The position numbers and the translations under genes are program-made. The notes under the pieces are model-generated. The model did not search any database and was not told where the DNA came from. It worked only from the letters and a program-made list of their open reading frames with translations. A DNA stretch of 64,000 bases from contig NC_046680.1 in assembly GCF_009870125.1 (NCBI RefSeq), positions 18,123,501 to 18,187,500 of the forward strand, in the 5' to 3' direction. Shown in pieces: positions 1 to 11,300 of this stretch (its first letter is position 1; each line of letters opens with the position of its first letter). This DNA comes from Drosophila pseudoobscura (Eukaryota > Arthropoda > Insecta > Diptera > Drosophilidae).

Positions 1-642
1 ACTGTCAATCCGTGCACTGCGTATCGGATGCTAAAGGACTTTGTAAAGCTGTCGCCGGGGGACACAGTCATACAGAATGGAGCCAACAGCGCTGTTGGAC
101 AGGCTGTCCACCAACTGTGCCGCGCCTGGGGCATCAATAGCATTGGCATTGTCCGCGACCGCCCGGAGATTTGTGAGCTGAAGCAACTGCTGGAGTGCCT
201 GGGTGCCACGGCGGTGCTAACAGAGGCGGAAATTCGCACCAGTGACATCTTTAAAACCGGGAAGGTCAAGCGCCCAAAGCTGGCGTTCAACTGTGTGGGC
301 GGCAAAAGCGCAACGGAAGTGTCGCGTCATCTGGATGACCGCGGTGTTATGGTTACCTACGGGGGCATGTCCCGGGAGCCAGTTACGGTGGCTACTGGAC
401 CACTCATTTTCAAAGACATTGCATTTAGAGGCTTCTGGATGACTCGCTGGTCCAAGGAGAACTACGATGCACCCGAACGCAAGCAAATGTTCAAGGAACT
501 ATTCGAGCTTATGGAACAGGGAAAATTCGTGGCTCCCACCCATGAGATGGTGCCCCTAGAGAAGTTCAAGGACGCCGCAGCAGCAGCTCTCAGTTTCAAG
601 GGATTCACAGGCAAGAAATTCATCCTAAACATGAGAGAATAA
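1..642 (+). CDS. Mecr: Mitochondrial enoyl-[acyl-carrier-protein] reductase, C-terminal part (gene starts before the window)
   Basis: NADPH-dependent trans-2-enoyl-thioester reductase of mitochondrial fatty-acid synthesis, the pathway that supplies lipoic-acid precursors. The frame is open from base 1: the first codons read TVNPCTAYRML, the conserved segment of the MECR branch of the medium-chain dehydrogenase/reductase family, so the ATG at 28 is internal and the true start lies upstream. The cofactor-binding turn NGANSAVGQ follows, then NCVGGKSA, GGMSR and the C-terminal GFWMTRW segment. About 213 residues are present, roughly the last 60% of a normal MECR. The stop at 640-642 faces the stop of Uba3 only 98 bp away, so the two convergent 3' ends must be very short or overlap. 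The family is clear; the N terminus and mitochondrial targeting peptide cannot be seen here. Confidence 0.93.
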   Translation, partial: TVNPCTAYRMLKDFVKLSPGDTVIQNGANSAVGQAVHQLCRAWGINSIGIVRDRPEICELKQLLECLGATAVLTEAEIRTSDIFKTGKVKRPKLAFNCVGGKSATEVSRHLDDRGVMVTYGGMSREPVTVATGPLIFKDIAFRGFWMTRWSKENYDAPERKQMFKELFELMEQGKFVAPTHEMVPLEKFKDAAAAALSFKGFTGKKFILNMRE

Positions 643-740
643 TTAGATTAATTGAGGCTCTTAGCCTTTGGCTTTATTGTATACACATTATGTGGTATAT
701 ATGCGGAACAAATTTGTTGTATCTTGTGATTGAATATGAT

Positions 741-2093
741 TCAGTTCATTTCCACCTCGTTTGCTTGATATTTGAGCTGTAGGGTCATGGCCGAAGGGGA
801 TGTGGGATCGGTGACCGTCAGCTGCTGTCCATCCTGCAGTCCCAATTCGCCCAGGGATTGTGTAAGGTTTTTCCTGGTGGCCTCCTCAATACTCTTTACT
901 GTGGACATGTAGAGGGTCCGCTGCTTGCCATCCTTCATCACAGTGGTCAGAGCGGGGCTCTTGAGCTGGAAACGAGGCGAGTCGCAGAGTGACTTGATCA
1001 CGTCATCCAGGGTGGTGGTATTGGGATCCTCGATGGGCAGCAGTTGTGGCTTGTTACTACAAGCCAGACAGTTCTCAGACTTTTCTGGCTCATAGGTATA
1101 CGTGTAAATACCATCCAGATCGTTGAAATTCAGGTAGTTCGACATGCTGTCGTAGCAACTGGTGGCCAATTTGAAAACCTCCATAGCACAGGCAGCAGCA
1201 ATGACAGCATTGGTGCTGGCTACTGCAGGAATTATGTGCTTAATGACGCCTTGGACGAGGCGATAAGTGATTCCAGCTATGTTAAATTCGTTGGCCCTCT
1301 CCACCGCTCTTTCGTAAATCCAGCCAATGTGCTGGGGATCGTCTCCGTCCAGGGGGACATTGAAGGGATTCTCCTTATCCCACTGTATCAGCTTTACGTA
1401 CTCAACGCAATGCTCCGGCAGTCGGGGAGTATTTGCTATGGTACACAGTGGATAATTCACTTGTGGTGGAAACAAGTCAAGAGTGCACTCGATGCAGGCT
1501 GTGAAGCCTGGCAATATAACACGAGCATTTCCCTTGAAGCCCTCGGTACCACCATCAATCATGGGCACAATTGAGCTGACATCTATGGTGCCGTCATCCT
1601 CGTAGCGCAGCATCGATAGCAGCATGCCATTGATCCATCTCCTGGCCACAATTGAGTCTAGTCCACACACAATCAGGTGAAACTGCTGATAGAAGGAATC
1701 GTCAAAGTCCTGGATTTTCTTGAAATGCGGCGTGACCCGGCAGGTGGGAACTCTTCCGTTGATGAAACGCGCAGCGCATTCCGCCTTCGAGGATCCAATG
1801 TCCGTTCGTCGGAACAGAAACTGTCTGTTCAGATTAGACAGTTCAATGGTGTCCATGTCAATCACATGCAAATTACCGAAGCCCATCAGAGCCAAGTCCT
1901 TCAACAGCTCACAGCCCAGACCGCCGGCACCGATGATTAGGACTTCTGATTTCGTTTGCAAGAAATCCAAGTTGTCAGGAGAGGCTGTGAAGTCATCCTT
2001 GCAGAATGGTCCCTCGCGCTCCAATATGTGCCGCAGACCATTCCAGCGCTTGCTGTGCAAACTGAGGCCGGGATTGGGAGAAGGAACAGACAT
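741..2093 (-). CDS. Uba3: NEDD8-activating enzyme E1 catalytic subunit (UBA3)
   Basis: Catalytic half of the NEDD8 E1 heterodimer (partner APP-BP1/NAE1). It adenylates NEDD8, holds it as a thioester and passes it to UBC12 for cullin neddylation. The 450-residue intronless frame has the usual family length. The ATP site [10 protein letters not shown] lies near residue 53, followed by [14 protein letters not shown]. The catalytic cysteine is in [11 protein letters not shown], about Cys217. Zinc-binding pairs are visible as TACIEC (about 200-203) and ENCLACSN (about 345-348). The last ~90 residues are the ubiquitin-fold domain that recruits the E2. A possible poly(A) signal (TTTATT on +) lies at 672-677. 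The start is divergent from tumbleweed, and the two share a 334-bp promoter region. Confidence 0.96.
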   Translation of the reverse strand: MSVPSPNPGLSLHSKRWNGLRHILEREGPFCKDDFTASPDNLDFLQTKSEVLIIGAGGLGCELLKDLALMGFGNLHVIDMDTIELSNLNRQFLFRRTDIGSSKAECAARFINGRVPTCRVTPHFKKIQDFDDSFYQQFHLIVCGLDSIVARRWINGMLLSMLRYEDDGTIDVSSIVPMIDGGTEGFKGNARVILPGFTACIECTLDLFPPQVNYPLCTIANTPRLPEHCVEYVKLIQWDKENPFNVPLDGDDPQHIGWIYERAVERANEFNIAGITYRLVQGVIKHIIPAVASTNAVIAAACAMEVFKLATSCYDSMSNYLNFNDLDGIYTYTYEPEKSENCLACSNKPQLLPIEDPNTTTLDDVIKSLCDSPRFQLKSPALTTVMKDGKQRTLYMSTVKSIEEATRKNLTQSLGELGLQDGQQLTVTDPTSPSAMTLQLKYQANEVEMN

Positions 2094-2427
2094 TTTTGTG
2101 CCTAAAATAAATAAATATACGAATCGAACTCAAGCCAAATGTTTTCCCGCAGTACTAGTGCTGTAAGCCGCTACATAAAATCGTCCAGTACAACACTGCC
2201 AATAAATGGCATGCAACCCTGTTGCCGCCTGATATCGATAGACAGCTGCATTGAATTGAAAACAACGGCACTTGGAAAAAATTATAGCGTCCCTTGCAGC
2301 GTGCCTGTCACTTATTGTAAAACAAATACAGATACGAATACAAATTTGTATGAAAATAGTCTAAATCAGTGCGTGAGTAGCACCAGTACAGAGATTTCTA
2401 TCTACGGTTAAAAGGAATACACTGAAA
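2094..2427. promoter_or_regulatory. Bidirectional Uba3/tum promoter with a DRE
   Basis: Only 334 bp separate the divergent start codons of Uba3 and tum. A perfect DRE core, TATCGATA, lies at 2233-2240. This site is bound by DREF and is typical of fly housekeeping and cell-cycle genes. I saw no convincing TATA box, which fits broad DRE-type initiation. Joint regulation of the two genes is inferred from the arrangement. Confidence 0.6.
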
Positions 2428-4484
2428 ATGACGCTTTCGACCTTGGCGTCGTTTGATGATCTGCAGCATTGCATGGAAGTGCTGACCGACGGGACCGCTG
2501 AAGAGGGTGAGTAATTTACTCGAATCTAGTCTGTGTGGAGCGAACGCTAGCCATAGGTTAATATTGCAGAGTTTCTACGGTTCCTGCGGATGTTTGATCA
2601 GTACCATGAAAAGTGCGCGGGGTATGCGGCGGAAACCGCGAGGATACAAAATGAGCTGGATAAGTCGCTTACCAAGATGGGTGATCTGGAAGGCAAGCTG
2701 TTTCACGCCCGACGCATCATCGATATGGAGATCAAGGCTCGCCGCCAGGCCGAGCATGAAAGAGACTCCATGGAAAGCAAGATAATGGCTGCGGCAGATC
2801 TGTTGCGGCACGAGCGCAATCTAAACAATGAGACGCGTAATAAGCTGGCTTTTCTTCACACATTGCCGTCATCCCGGAAGCGCAAATCCCTAAACGCTGA
2901 CAGGGAGGACAAATCCTATGGAGATATCAACTCCACAGGCTCGATGCTGTCGGACATGTCCATCACACATTCGGAGGACGACTTCCTAGACGTGCGCAGG
3001 TCCAAGTCCTGGCGCGAGCATCGACCCTCGTTACCGAAGAACCCGATCCCCAGTGTGGGCAACAAGAGATCGCGGATAAGTACCGGATTGAATGGCAGCA
3101 TGTCGACGCACACGCCAACCACGAGTAAGATGCGGCGGTCGGGTGCTGGCATTGGCGTGGAACAGCATACAGTGAATGTGGGTCAGGGCGCTGAGCGCTT
3201 TTGTGCTACCACCAAGGTCACCATACCCCAGGATGGGCAGGGAGTGATCCGTGCAGAGTCAACCATTGAGTCGTTGCCAGTGAATGAGGCCCCTGAGAGG
3301 ATTGCCGATGGCTTGGTATCGACGCCTCGACGCTCCGCCTTTAAAGAGGCCACAGCTCCACCACTAACTCCGCTGAATGTCATGGCTCCGCATGTGCTAG
3401 CCGAATCGGGGACACCCGGTCAGCACCGTCCATTGATGAGGAATCACACCTTCAGCCAGAAGACGTTCTTGCGCGGTGACAATTGTGTGCAGTGCCAGAA
3501 GCGGTAGGATAAATTTAACCATTTTCCCCATATAAGTTTATATACTCTATATTGTTCTTTACAGCATTCGGTTCGGCGCTGTTGGCTTGCGTTGTCGGGA
3601 CTGCCCAGTGCGCTGTCATATTGACTGCCGGTATCTGCTCACAGTCAGCTGTGTGCCCCAATCGGGAACACCAACGACAAAGACAATGACGGGCTACCTC
3701 AGTGATTTTGCCCCGTCAATTGCGCCCATGATTCCAGCACTGATTGTGCACTGTGTGAATGAGATTGAGGCGCGCGGCCTCACCGAAGTGGGCCTTTATC
3801 GTTTGTCCTCTTCGGAGCGGGAGTACAAAGCCCTCAAAGAGCAGTTCTTGCGAGGCAAATCCACCCCACATTTGGGCAACACGGATATCTATGTGCTTTG
3901 CTGTTGTGTGAAGGATTTCCTGAGGTCTCTCGTCGAGCCTCTCATCCCCACCGGCCAGTGGAATGATTTTGCCAACGCTGTTCAAAATCCAGACACTTCA
4001 ATGTCCCAAGAGATGCTGTACAAGTCTGTAAAGCAGATGCCGCAAGCCAATCGGGATACGCTAGCCTTCCTCATTCTGCATTTCCAGCGCATTGCTCAAT
4101 GCCCTGTGGTACAGATGCCGATCGACAACATCTCTCTTATCTTTGGACCCACCATTGTAGGGTATTCATCGCCGGATCCCGATCAACATGCCATCTACAC
4201 AGAGGTCTTTACGCAAAAGCTGGTGATGAAAGCATTGCTCGAGCTACCAGTGGCATTTTGGGAGCAGTATGTTGCCATAGACTCACCCCGTGCGCCAGCA
4301 ACTGTTGTCAAGCGTGTGCCCAGCAGCAACAAGGACTTGTTATCAATATATGGTGAGTAGATGAATGCCTTAAAGGCACTGCAATGATTAAAATTCTTGT
4401 ATTTTTACAGCAACTCCCTTCAAGGGGACCATAAAGAAGCGCAAGTTCTACGGGACGCCGCCCGTGTCTGCCCACAAGAAATGA
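2428..4484 (+). CDS. tum: Tumbleweed / RacGAP50C, centralspindlin RhoGAP (4 exons)
   Basis: MgcRacGAP/CYK-4 orthologue that pairs with the kinesin Pavarotti in centralspindlin to organise the central spindle and cytokinetic ring. Coding exons are 2428-2506, 2570-3503, 3565-4352 and 4411-4484. All borders are GT..AG and in phase, giving 624 residues, close to the fly family length. An N-terminal coiled coil covers roughly residues 40-130. A basic, Ser-rich linker follows. The C1 zinc finger (HTFSQKTFL through CQKR|IRFG to CHIDC) is split by intron 2. The RhoGAP domain covers about 385-570, with the arginine finger in VGLYRLS, about Arg417. The short last exon encodes a basic tail ending SAHKK. 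A poly(A) signal AATAAA lies at 4705-4710. The start has the context GAAAATG and follows the DRE promoter. Confidence 0.95.
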
Positions 4485-5061
4485 ACATGGGTCTTTCCCC
4501 GCCGAAAGTCCTTGACACGTTACTTAAGTTTACTACAAGTATTTCAGTTTTTGTTTCCGGCCAGCCATACGAGAGGAGCTCTAGCTATATGTGCACTCCA
4601 CTACTAACACTGTCTAGAGAAGTTTTTCTTTATAATTAACCATTTCAATTATAAAATTGAAGACTTTATTAACACTAACATAAGTATACTTACTCGAAAT
4701 GAGCAATAAAGTATAATACGCATCAAAAACGTCATCGAACTCTCTACCATCAATGCTAAAATTAGCATGTCGTGGGCACAGCCCCAGTTCTAGTCGATAT
4801 AAACCCACCTTGTTGGAGTCAAACAAATTGTGATAGCCCGAGGGAAGTCCAGCTGATAAATGAATTGATACGTGAACAAGCTACGCTTATAACAGGCGCT
4901 GGAAACACTCGAAACGTAATCACTAAAGCAGCTTGGAAAATCCCATGCCATGATATCGTCATATCATCATCAAACGAGTTTTTCGCTTGGTAGGAGATTC
5001 TGCCATAATAGCCCGGAATATCAAATCGAATCGGCAGTCTCAACATCGAAAGCCAGCCAGA
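4485..5061. other. tum 3' UTR and upstream region of the LDLa gene
   Basis: No gene is visible. The left part is the tum 3' UTR, with AATAAA at 4705-4710. TATAAA at 4798-4803 is a candidate TATA box for the LDLa gene that starts at 5062. The frame of that gene is open upstream to about 4987, but the only ATG in the right place is 5062. Confidence 0.5.
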
Positions 5062-6056
5062 ATGACCACCGCGCATCAGAATCAATCTGTTTTTCTGCTG
5101 CTTCTCCTCTGTGTAGTTTTCTCTGGAGCGCTCAATACCACCACAACGTACAAGCATCGCTGCGGTAGCGGCGAATGCATTCAACTGGATCAGCTATGCG
5201 ATGGCAGGGCCCATTGCTTGGATGCCTCCGACGAGACCGTCGAGATGTGTGGGAAGGTCTGGTGTCCGGGCTATAGTTTCCGCTGCAGTTATGGGGCTTG
5301 TGTGGCCAGCACGGCAGTGTGCGATGGCCAGCATGACTGTGTGGATGCATCCGATGAGGAAAGATGGCTGTGCCGGGCACAGATGCAGCAAGGCAACTGC
5401 GACAACTGGGAAATGTACTGCCAATCCGGCCAATGCGTACCCTATTCAAAGCTTTGCGATGGAAAAAACGATTGTCTGGATGGGGATGATGAGCTGGCCA
5501 CCCTATGCGAGGGCGTGACCATAGCCAGCTCTACTATCAACCAAACTACAAGTACAGAGAACAACTTAGTATTAATGAAATCGACAATATCAATGGGAGA
5601 ACTGCCTCCTCGGCAGGAAGACGACAAGTGCGTGGTACCCCAGATAGCCAATCTAATAATAAAATATTCAAACAGTGCAGTCCTACATGCGGGCACGAAA
5701 GTACCCAATGACACGAGGATTCACTATGACTGCCCAGCAGATCATTCGCTCAAAGGAGATTACGAGAATATCTGCAATGCACCCCAGTGGCTGCATCAGT
5801 TTCCATACTGTGAATGTAAGTGAAAGACGAACATAAGTTTTATATACATTAATATTATTTAATTCGCTCACTTGCAGCTCCCACATCATTCGTTTCTAGT
5901 CTGTTCATAACAATATTTGCCTTCCTGATCCTCGTCCTGTTGGTGCTTGTCTACAAGGTACGCAGAGACGACCGCTATAGGCCGCGTGAAGAGCAAATTT
6001 GGCTTGTCGACACTACAGCCAATCCTCCAAAGCCGCCGGATGTAGCCAAGGTCTAA
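5062..6056 (+). CDS. Type I membrane protein with three LDLa repeats and a Sushi-like module (2 exons)
   Basis: I cannot name it with certainty. By position it may be the orthologue of a small uncharacterised melanogaster gene next to Echs1. Exons are 5062-5815 and 5878-6056, encoding 310 residues. Residues 1-24 form a signal peptide (SVFLLLLLCVVFSGAL). Three LDL-receptor class A modules follow, each with the Ca-binding CDG..DC.D..DE pattern. The first has only five of six cysteines because the expected first one is absent directly after the signal peptide; modules 2 and 3 have six. A Ser/Thr-rich stretch with N-glycosylation sites leads to a Cys-poor Sushi/CCP-like module (DKCVVP..YDC..ICN..YCEC). 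Exon 2 encodes a transmembrane helix (LFITIFAFLILVLLVLVY) and a basic cytoplasmic tail of about 35 residues. The module order recalls the non-protease half of fly modSP, without any protease domain. A receptor or adhesion role is inference. Confidence 0.8.
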
Positions 6057-6807
6057 AGGAAACTCGTTATTCCAATTTAAACTACTATTAAAACAAAAGT
6101 ATTATACGCTTACCAAATTTAAAAAGAACGGCAAAAGATTCGTGTTGGGAAGTGCGGGTAGCTTTAGTGTTGTAAGACGTCAGTCAAAAGCATCATGTTT
6201 ATCTCGGTATATCGCAATTTCATCCATCTATTACATTTTATTTTCAACGTTATATAGAAATCCAATAAAAAGCAGTATTTAGAATAGGCCAGTCAAGTAG
6301 AAAATTGATTCATTAATCTTATAAAAATATGTGGGCATGGCAAAATGGTCAATTTAGCTAGTAATATTTGATGGAAGATCAAAAACCAGGAATTTGTCTT
6401 AATAACTGGTTGACAACAATGATTCCCGGCAGCACTAATTGTCATACCCTAGCGAAAAGAATATTATAGAACTGAGAAAATGTTTGTCATCCACGGCTCC
6501 GTAGGTATAAGGATCGAGATACATATATACAAGATACTAATAGTATACATGAGTATGTCTAAAACATATCAATTGAGAAAAGGTCTCTATCAATTACGTG
6601 TAATCTTCATATGAAGTTAAAGAGATAGGGTATACAAAGGTCTATGCGCGCATCATGTCTTAAAATACCAGCAAATCACACTGTGCCTATAGCTCCACAT
6701 TATTGTTCCAGTGCTCCAAGCGTAAGCATCATCATTTGGTTTCAAACTAGATTCCTGCGTCATTAGATAACCAATTGCACTTGCAGCCGGCGACAATTTC
6801 TTTCAAC
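6057..6807. other. Intergenic, LDLa gene 3' UTR to Echs1 promoter
   Basis: No coding frame with support. AATAAA-like signals occur near 6265. The stretch is AT-rich and ordinary, and no clear core-promoter motif for Echs1 stands out. Confidence 0.4.
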
Positions 6808-7944
6808 ATGGCCAATTTTGCTAAGATCTTCGCTTCCCGAGCCCAGAACGTGCTCCAGACTGCCGGCAGACAGCCACAGGTGGCCGCCAGATTCAGCCGC
6901 AGCGTTTCCTGTAAGTATCAATTGCATGGGATCAAAGTCCACAGCTGTAACGAACTGCAGAGAACGACCATTCCCAGCTTCTCTTTTGCCGGCACTTGCG
7001 AATTTTCTGGTTTTTTTCATGGCCGGTCCCAAACGTTCTTCGTTGCGTAATCAGATCACCTCATAAGGCCATCTCTTTCACTCCACAGCGGGCAGTAACT
7101 GGGAGTTCATTAAGACCGATGTGACGGGGGAGAAGAAAAATGTGGCCGTGATCACACTGAACCGTCCCAAGGCACTGAATGCCCTCTGCAACGGCCTCAT
7201 GAAGGAAATCTCCACCGCTCTGCAGCAGTTTTCCAAGGACAAGAGCATCGCCGCCATTGTGCTGACTGGCAGTGAGAAGGCTTTCGCCGCCGGAGCTGAC
7301 ATCAAGGAGATGGTGGAAAACACCTACTCGCAGTGCATTCAAGGAAACTTCCTCAATGACTGGGTTGAGGTGGCACGCACCCAGAAGCCCATCATTGCTG
7401 CTGTGAATGGCTATGCCCTAGGTGGCGGCTGTGAGCTAGCCATGATGTGTGACATCATCTATGCTGGCGACAAGGCCAAGTTTGGCCAGCCTGAGATCGC
7501 TCTGGGCACGATTCCCGGAGCTGGCGGCACCCAACGCCTCACCCGCGTCGTGGGCAAGTCCAAGGCCATGGAGATGTGCCTCACTGGCAACATGATCAGT
7601 GCCCAGGAGGCCGAGAAGCTGGGTCTGGCCAGCAAGGTCGTTCCAGCTGATCAGCTGCTCGCCGAGGCCATCAAACTTGCTGAGAAAATTGGCACCCACT
7701 CGAGCCTGATTGTTCAGCTGTGCAAGGAGTCGGTGAACACGGCCTACGAGACCACACTCCAGGAGGGTCTGAAGTTCGAGCGTCGCACCTTCCACGCCAC
7801 GTTCTCCACGGTAAGTGGACATCTTTTACTATACACGTATGTATTTTTGTAATCTTATCGTTTCTCTGTTTGCCGCAGGCCGATCGTAAGGAGGGCATGA
7901 CCGCCTTTGCAGAGAAGCGCCCAGCCAACTTCACCAACGAATAA
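6808..7944 (+). CDS. Echs1: Mitochondrial short-chain enoyl-CoA hydratase (3 exons)
   Basis: Hydrates trans-2-enoyl-CoA to 3-hydroxyacyl-CoA in mitochondrial beta-oxidation and in valine catabolism. Exons are 6808-6910, 7089-7810 and 7879-7944, encoding 296 residues, the normal length. Exon 1 encodes an Arg/Ser/Ala-rich targeting peptide ([22 protein letters not shown]). The crotonase fold follows, with the CoA/oxyanion segment [11 protein letters not shown], the first catalytic Glu in [11 protein letters not shown], and the second in [18 protein letters not shown]. The C terminus reads [10 protein letters not shown], as in animal ECHS1. A poly(A) signal AATAAA lies at 8020-8025. All catalytic residues are present. 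Confidence 0.96.
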
Positions 7945-8319
7945 ACTCAACTGTTTCTGAAATCTGAAATCTTCCCAGCCAGCATTGCATTTATATCTCT
8001 TGTATGTTATTTGTACGCAAATAAAAACGTTTTAATTTGTATTTGTAAAAATGAAATGTACATTCGTTGGATGACGGAGGCAGACTGGCCACCTGGTTGC
8101 CAGCTGAGGTACATGATATACTCCCACCTGGCAATCAGAGTTCCGGTCTGCCTCTGGGCATCCAAACACAGAATTTGTATGAAGGCAACTTTGTCCAAGG
8201 CGGAGATGATACGTTCCTTGGAGATGCCATATGGATATATTATCCAAAAGTTACACAATCTCTGCTTGTGACTGCAGTTCTAAACTCTTCCAAGCTCTTT
8301 CTAGATGCTTATTTTGTTT
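7945..8319. other. Convergent 3' UTRs of Echs1 and the 1185-residue gene
   Basis: The stretch holds the Echs1 poly(A) signal at 8020-8025. Several frames of about 70-96 codons are open on both strands here, but none has a plausible start, product or splice context. I read them as UTR. Confidence 0.4.
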
Positions 8320-11300
8320 TTAGGAGCAGTCCGCTTTCTGAGCTGGCAAAGGAGTAGTTCCTTCTGGAAAGGGAGCTACAGGAGTCGCTTGCAGGTTTTT
8401 CTGTCGCTCTCGAAGCATCATTAGTCGGTAGTAGGCACGGAGTTCAAGACGTCGCGATTGGGCCTTTAACCTCTTGATCAGTGGAGAGTCTGGCTCGGGT
8501 TTATCTAGAGGATAGGCGAATTAATGAGAATGAAAGACTTGCATTAGCTGAAATATAAGGGAATATGTATCCGTACTCTTTTCAAGCTGATCGCAGATAG
8601 TGCAATGACCTCCATCCGCGGCTGGGCTATCTCCAGCTCCTCGCTCATACGCCGGTTTTGGAGGTGCTTCGAGAGTATCCTCCAGCAATTTAACTACCCA
8701 TTCGGAAGATGGGATGCGAAGAGGTTCTGAATAGCGACGTATCTTCACAGGCTTTATCGGCTCCAGCAGGGGATATTTCCACTCTTCGGACTGTAGTTCG
8801 GCCTGGAATTTTTGACGGGTCCTCTCAGCGAACGATGGCCCCATGATGGGCTCGGGCACATGGAGTAACTCCATCCTAGTGGGGAACTTGTCCTTCGGCT
8901 TCGGCTTGGCCTTGATGTGATCTGGTCTTTTGTTTGGCGGAGGAACATAGGTACGACCAATGGCCTCGGACACAAAATTACGCTTCGCCTTGGGTTGAGC
9001 GATCTCCCGTATGGCACAGTGCTCCATGAGCTTCTTGATTTTCGCCTCCAGGGCGGCGCGCTCATCCATTGTGTTCTCTGTACGGAGCAAGGAACTGGGT
9101 CGCCTGGATGTGGTCACTGAGCGTGTTGGCGAGGGAGCCTGGGACTTCCGATCGTTGTCGCTGAGGAAAGGGTCTGGCATGTTCTTGAACATAAAGTCGA
9201 ATTCATCGAATTCTACGAACTCTTCCTCCTTTTCTTTTTGCACAGGCTCCGTTTTCACTTCCATTATGCTGACCACTGACCCGTGTCCTTTTAAAGGATG
9301 GAAAACATCGCTTCTCTTGCTCAGCCAACTAGCCCGGCTAATCAGGCTTTTCGTGGGCGACAGGTACCCGATGGAGTGCTTCGAACCCTCTCTTCTCAGT
9401 ATTTTACGATCCGGTCTTGAGCCTCTGATGTAGTTCGTGAACTTTTGCAATCGCGTTTCTTTCGAAGCAGGATTGTCTGTGAGACCGGACGTTTCACCCA
9501 CATATAAATGGCCAAACAAAGAGGAGTCTATTCCATTCTGAGTTTTGGCGACGTAGGGTATCAATTCTTCCGGCTTGTAGTCAGCGTTTACTTTATTTCC
9601 TAGACGGGGGATATTCTTCCCCGACGATTTGAATTTCGTATTTATCTTATACCAGGTGTTGTGCTCAGAAATCCTGCTCTTGAATTTCGATGACTCCTTA
9701 AGGATCGAGCCGATTGGCTCCATGTAGGAAGGTTCAAGAAGGCTAGCCACATCCGCACTTAGCTCGTTGGGTTCCCTCCACCTCTTGGGTAAGTGATAGT
9801 ATGCGCCCATTTTCGCAAAGTTATTTCTCCTGGGTGCGTTAGTGCGTGCGGGTATTCCTGTAATGATTTTTCCATGTTTCGAGCGAAGCGATCGCTTTGG
9901 TCCTGGGGGGGTATCATTGACTGTGGGCATTTGGTGAACACTTTTCAGGGCCGGATGGAGCTCAGGTATGGCTGCAGCTTTTCCTGTTAGCATTTCCCCG
10001 AAGGTGCTCGAAAACTTTGGATCTATTACATTGACTTTCTTCCCATGATTTAGTAGGGACCTCCTCTGGACGGAGTCGGCTTTCTCTCTTTCCTTGAGGA
10101 AAACATCTATATTGATGCTGGCAAAGCTGTCAATGCTTTTTCTTCCGTCCCGTGTTCCTTGGTCAATTTTGGCGTGTTCCCCACGACTTTTGCTGGTGGC
10201 TGTCTGACGCAGACTACCAGACGTTCGCTTCCTCTTGGAGCCCTGTTCATTTCTGGAGGTTTCTCCAGCTCTTGTGTTGAATTCTGTCGTTGGCCTTCTC
10301 TTGGAGTCCTGTTCATTTTTGGAGGTTTCTCCGGCTTTTTCCTCGCGATTTGCTTTCTCAAATTTGTCAAAACTTTCCATTCCTTCCAGATCACGCTTGG
10401 ATGTTTTCTTGCCTGTCGTTCGCTTTCTCTTGGAATCCTGTTCATTTTTGGAGGTTTCTTCGGCTCTCTCCTTGCGATAGGCTTTCTTAAATTTGTCAAA
10501 ACTTTCCATTCCTTCCAGATCACGCTTGGATCTTTTCTTGCCAGTCGTTCGCTTCCCCTTGGAGTCCTGTTCATATTTTTCGCTATCTGCACCTCTTTTA
10601 TTGAGTACTTTCGTTTTCTTTCTCTTGGAGTCCTGTTCATTTTTGGAGGTTTCTCCAGCTCTTTCCTTGCGATAGGCTTTCTCAGATTTGTCAAAACTTT
10701 CCATTCCTTCCAGTTTATGTTTGGATCTGTTCTTGCCAGTCGTTCGCTTCCTCTTGGAGTCCTTTTCATTTTTTGCGCTGTCTACAGCACTTTTCTTAAG
10801 TCCTGTCGTTCGCCTGCTCTTGGAGTCCTGTTCCTTTTTGGAGGCATCTGCAGACGTTCGCTTCTTCTGGGCATCCTCTTGTTCCCCCTCAGAGTCCTCT
10901 TGATACATCACCGGCATTCGGTGCGAGCTTCGAAGCATAGAAGTCAGCTCTGGCACGGTCTGGTTGTGCAGCATTTCATGTAAGGGCTTTGTGAACGACT
11001 TCCTGTCTTTACTTTCTTCGCCTTTTATGTATTTTCCAAAGGGCGTATGTATGGAGGCACCTGATTTACGTTTGGGAAAGATCCCCATTAAGTTATTTTC
11101 ATAAGATATTTTCTCCACTTGGTTCTCTTCCGGCTCCTGGAAGGGAGGCTGCTCTGGAGTTGGATTACGATATGGTCCAGAGTCTGGGATCCCTCTTGCG
11201 ATTCCTGATTCTCGCCTAAGCTTCTGTCTTCGTCGAAGGTTTTTCCTTTTGTTTTGCTCCAAAGTAGTCCGAAACTTTTCCAGTCCATTGTCTTTTCTAG

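Noticed and set aside
4987-5061. Upstream extension of the LDLa protein
   Set aside because: The codon at 4987 is TTG, not ATG, and the extension would bury the signal peptide that starts at 5062.
10159-10983. 274-codon plus-strand frame
   Set aside because: Antisense shadow of the Lys/Glu-rich repeats; Phe/Leu/Ser-rich periodic product mirrors the repeat DNA.
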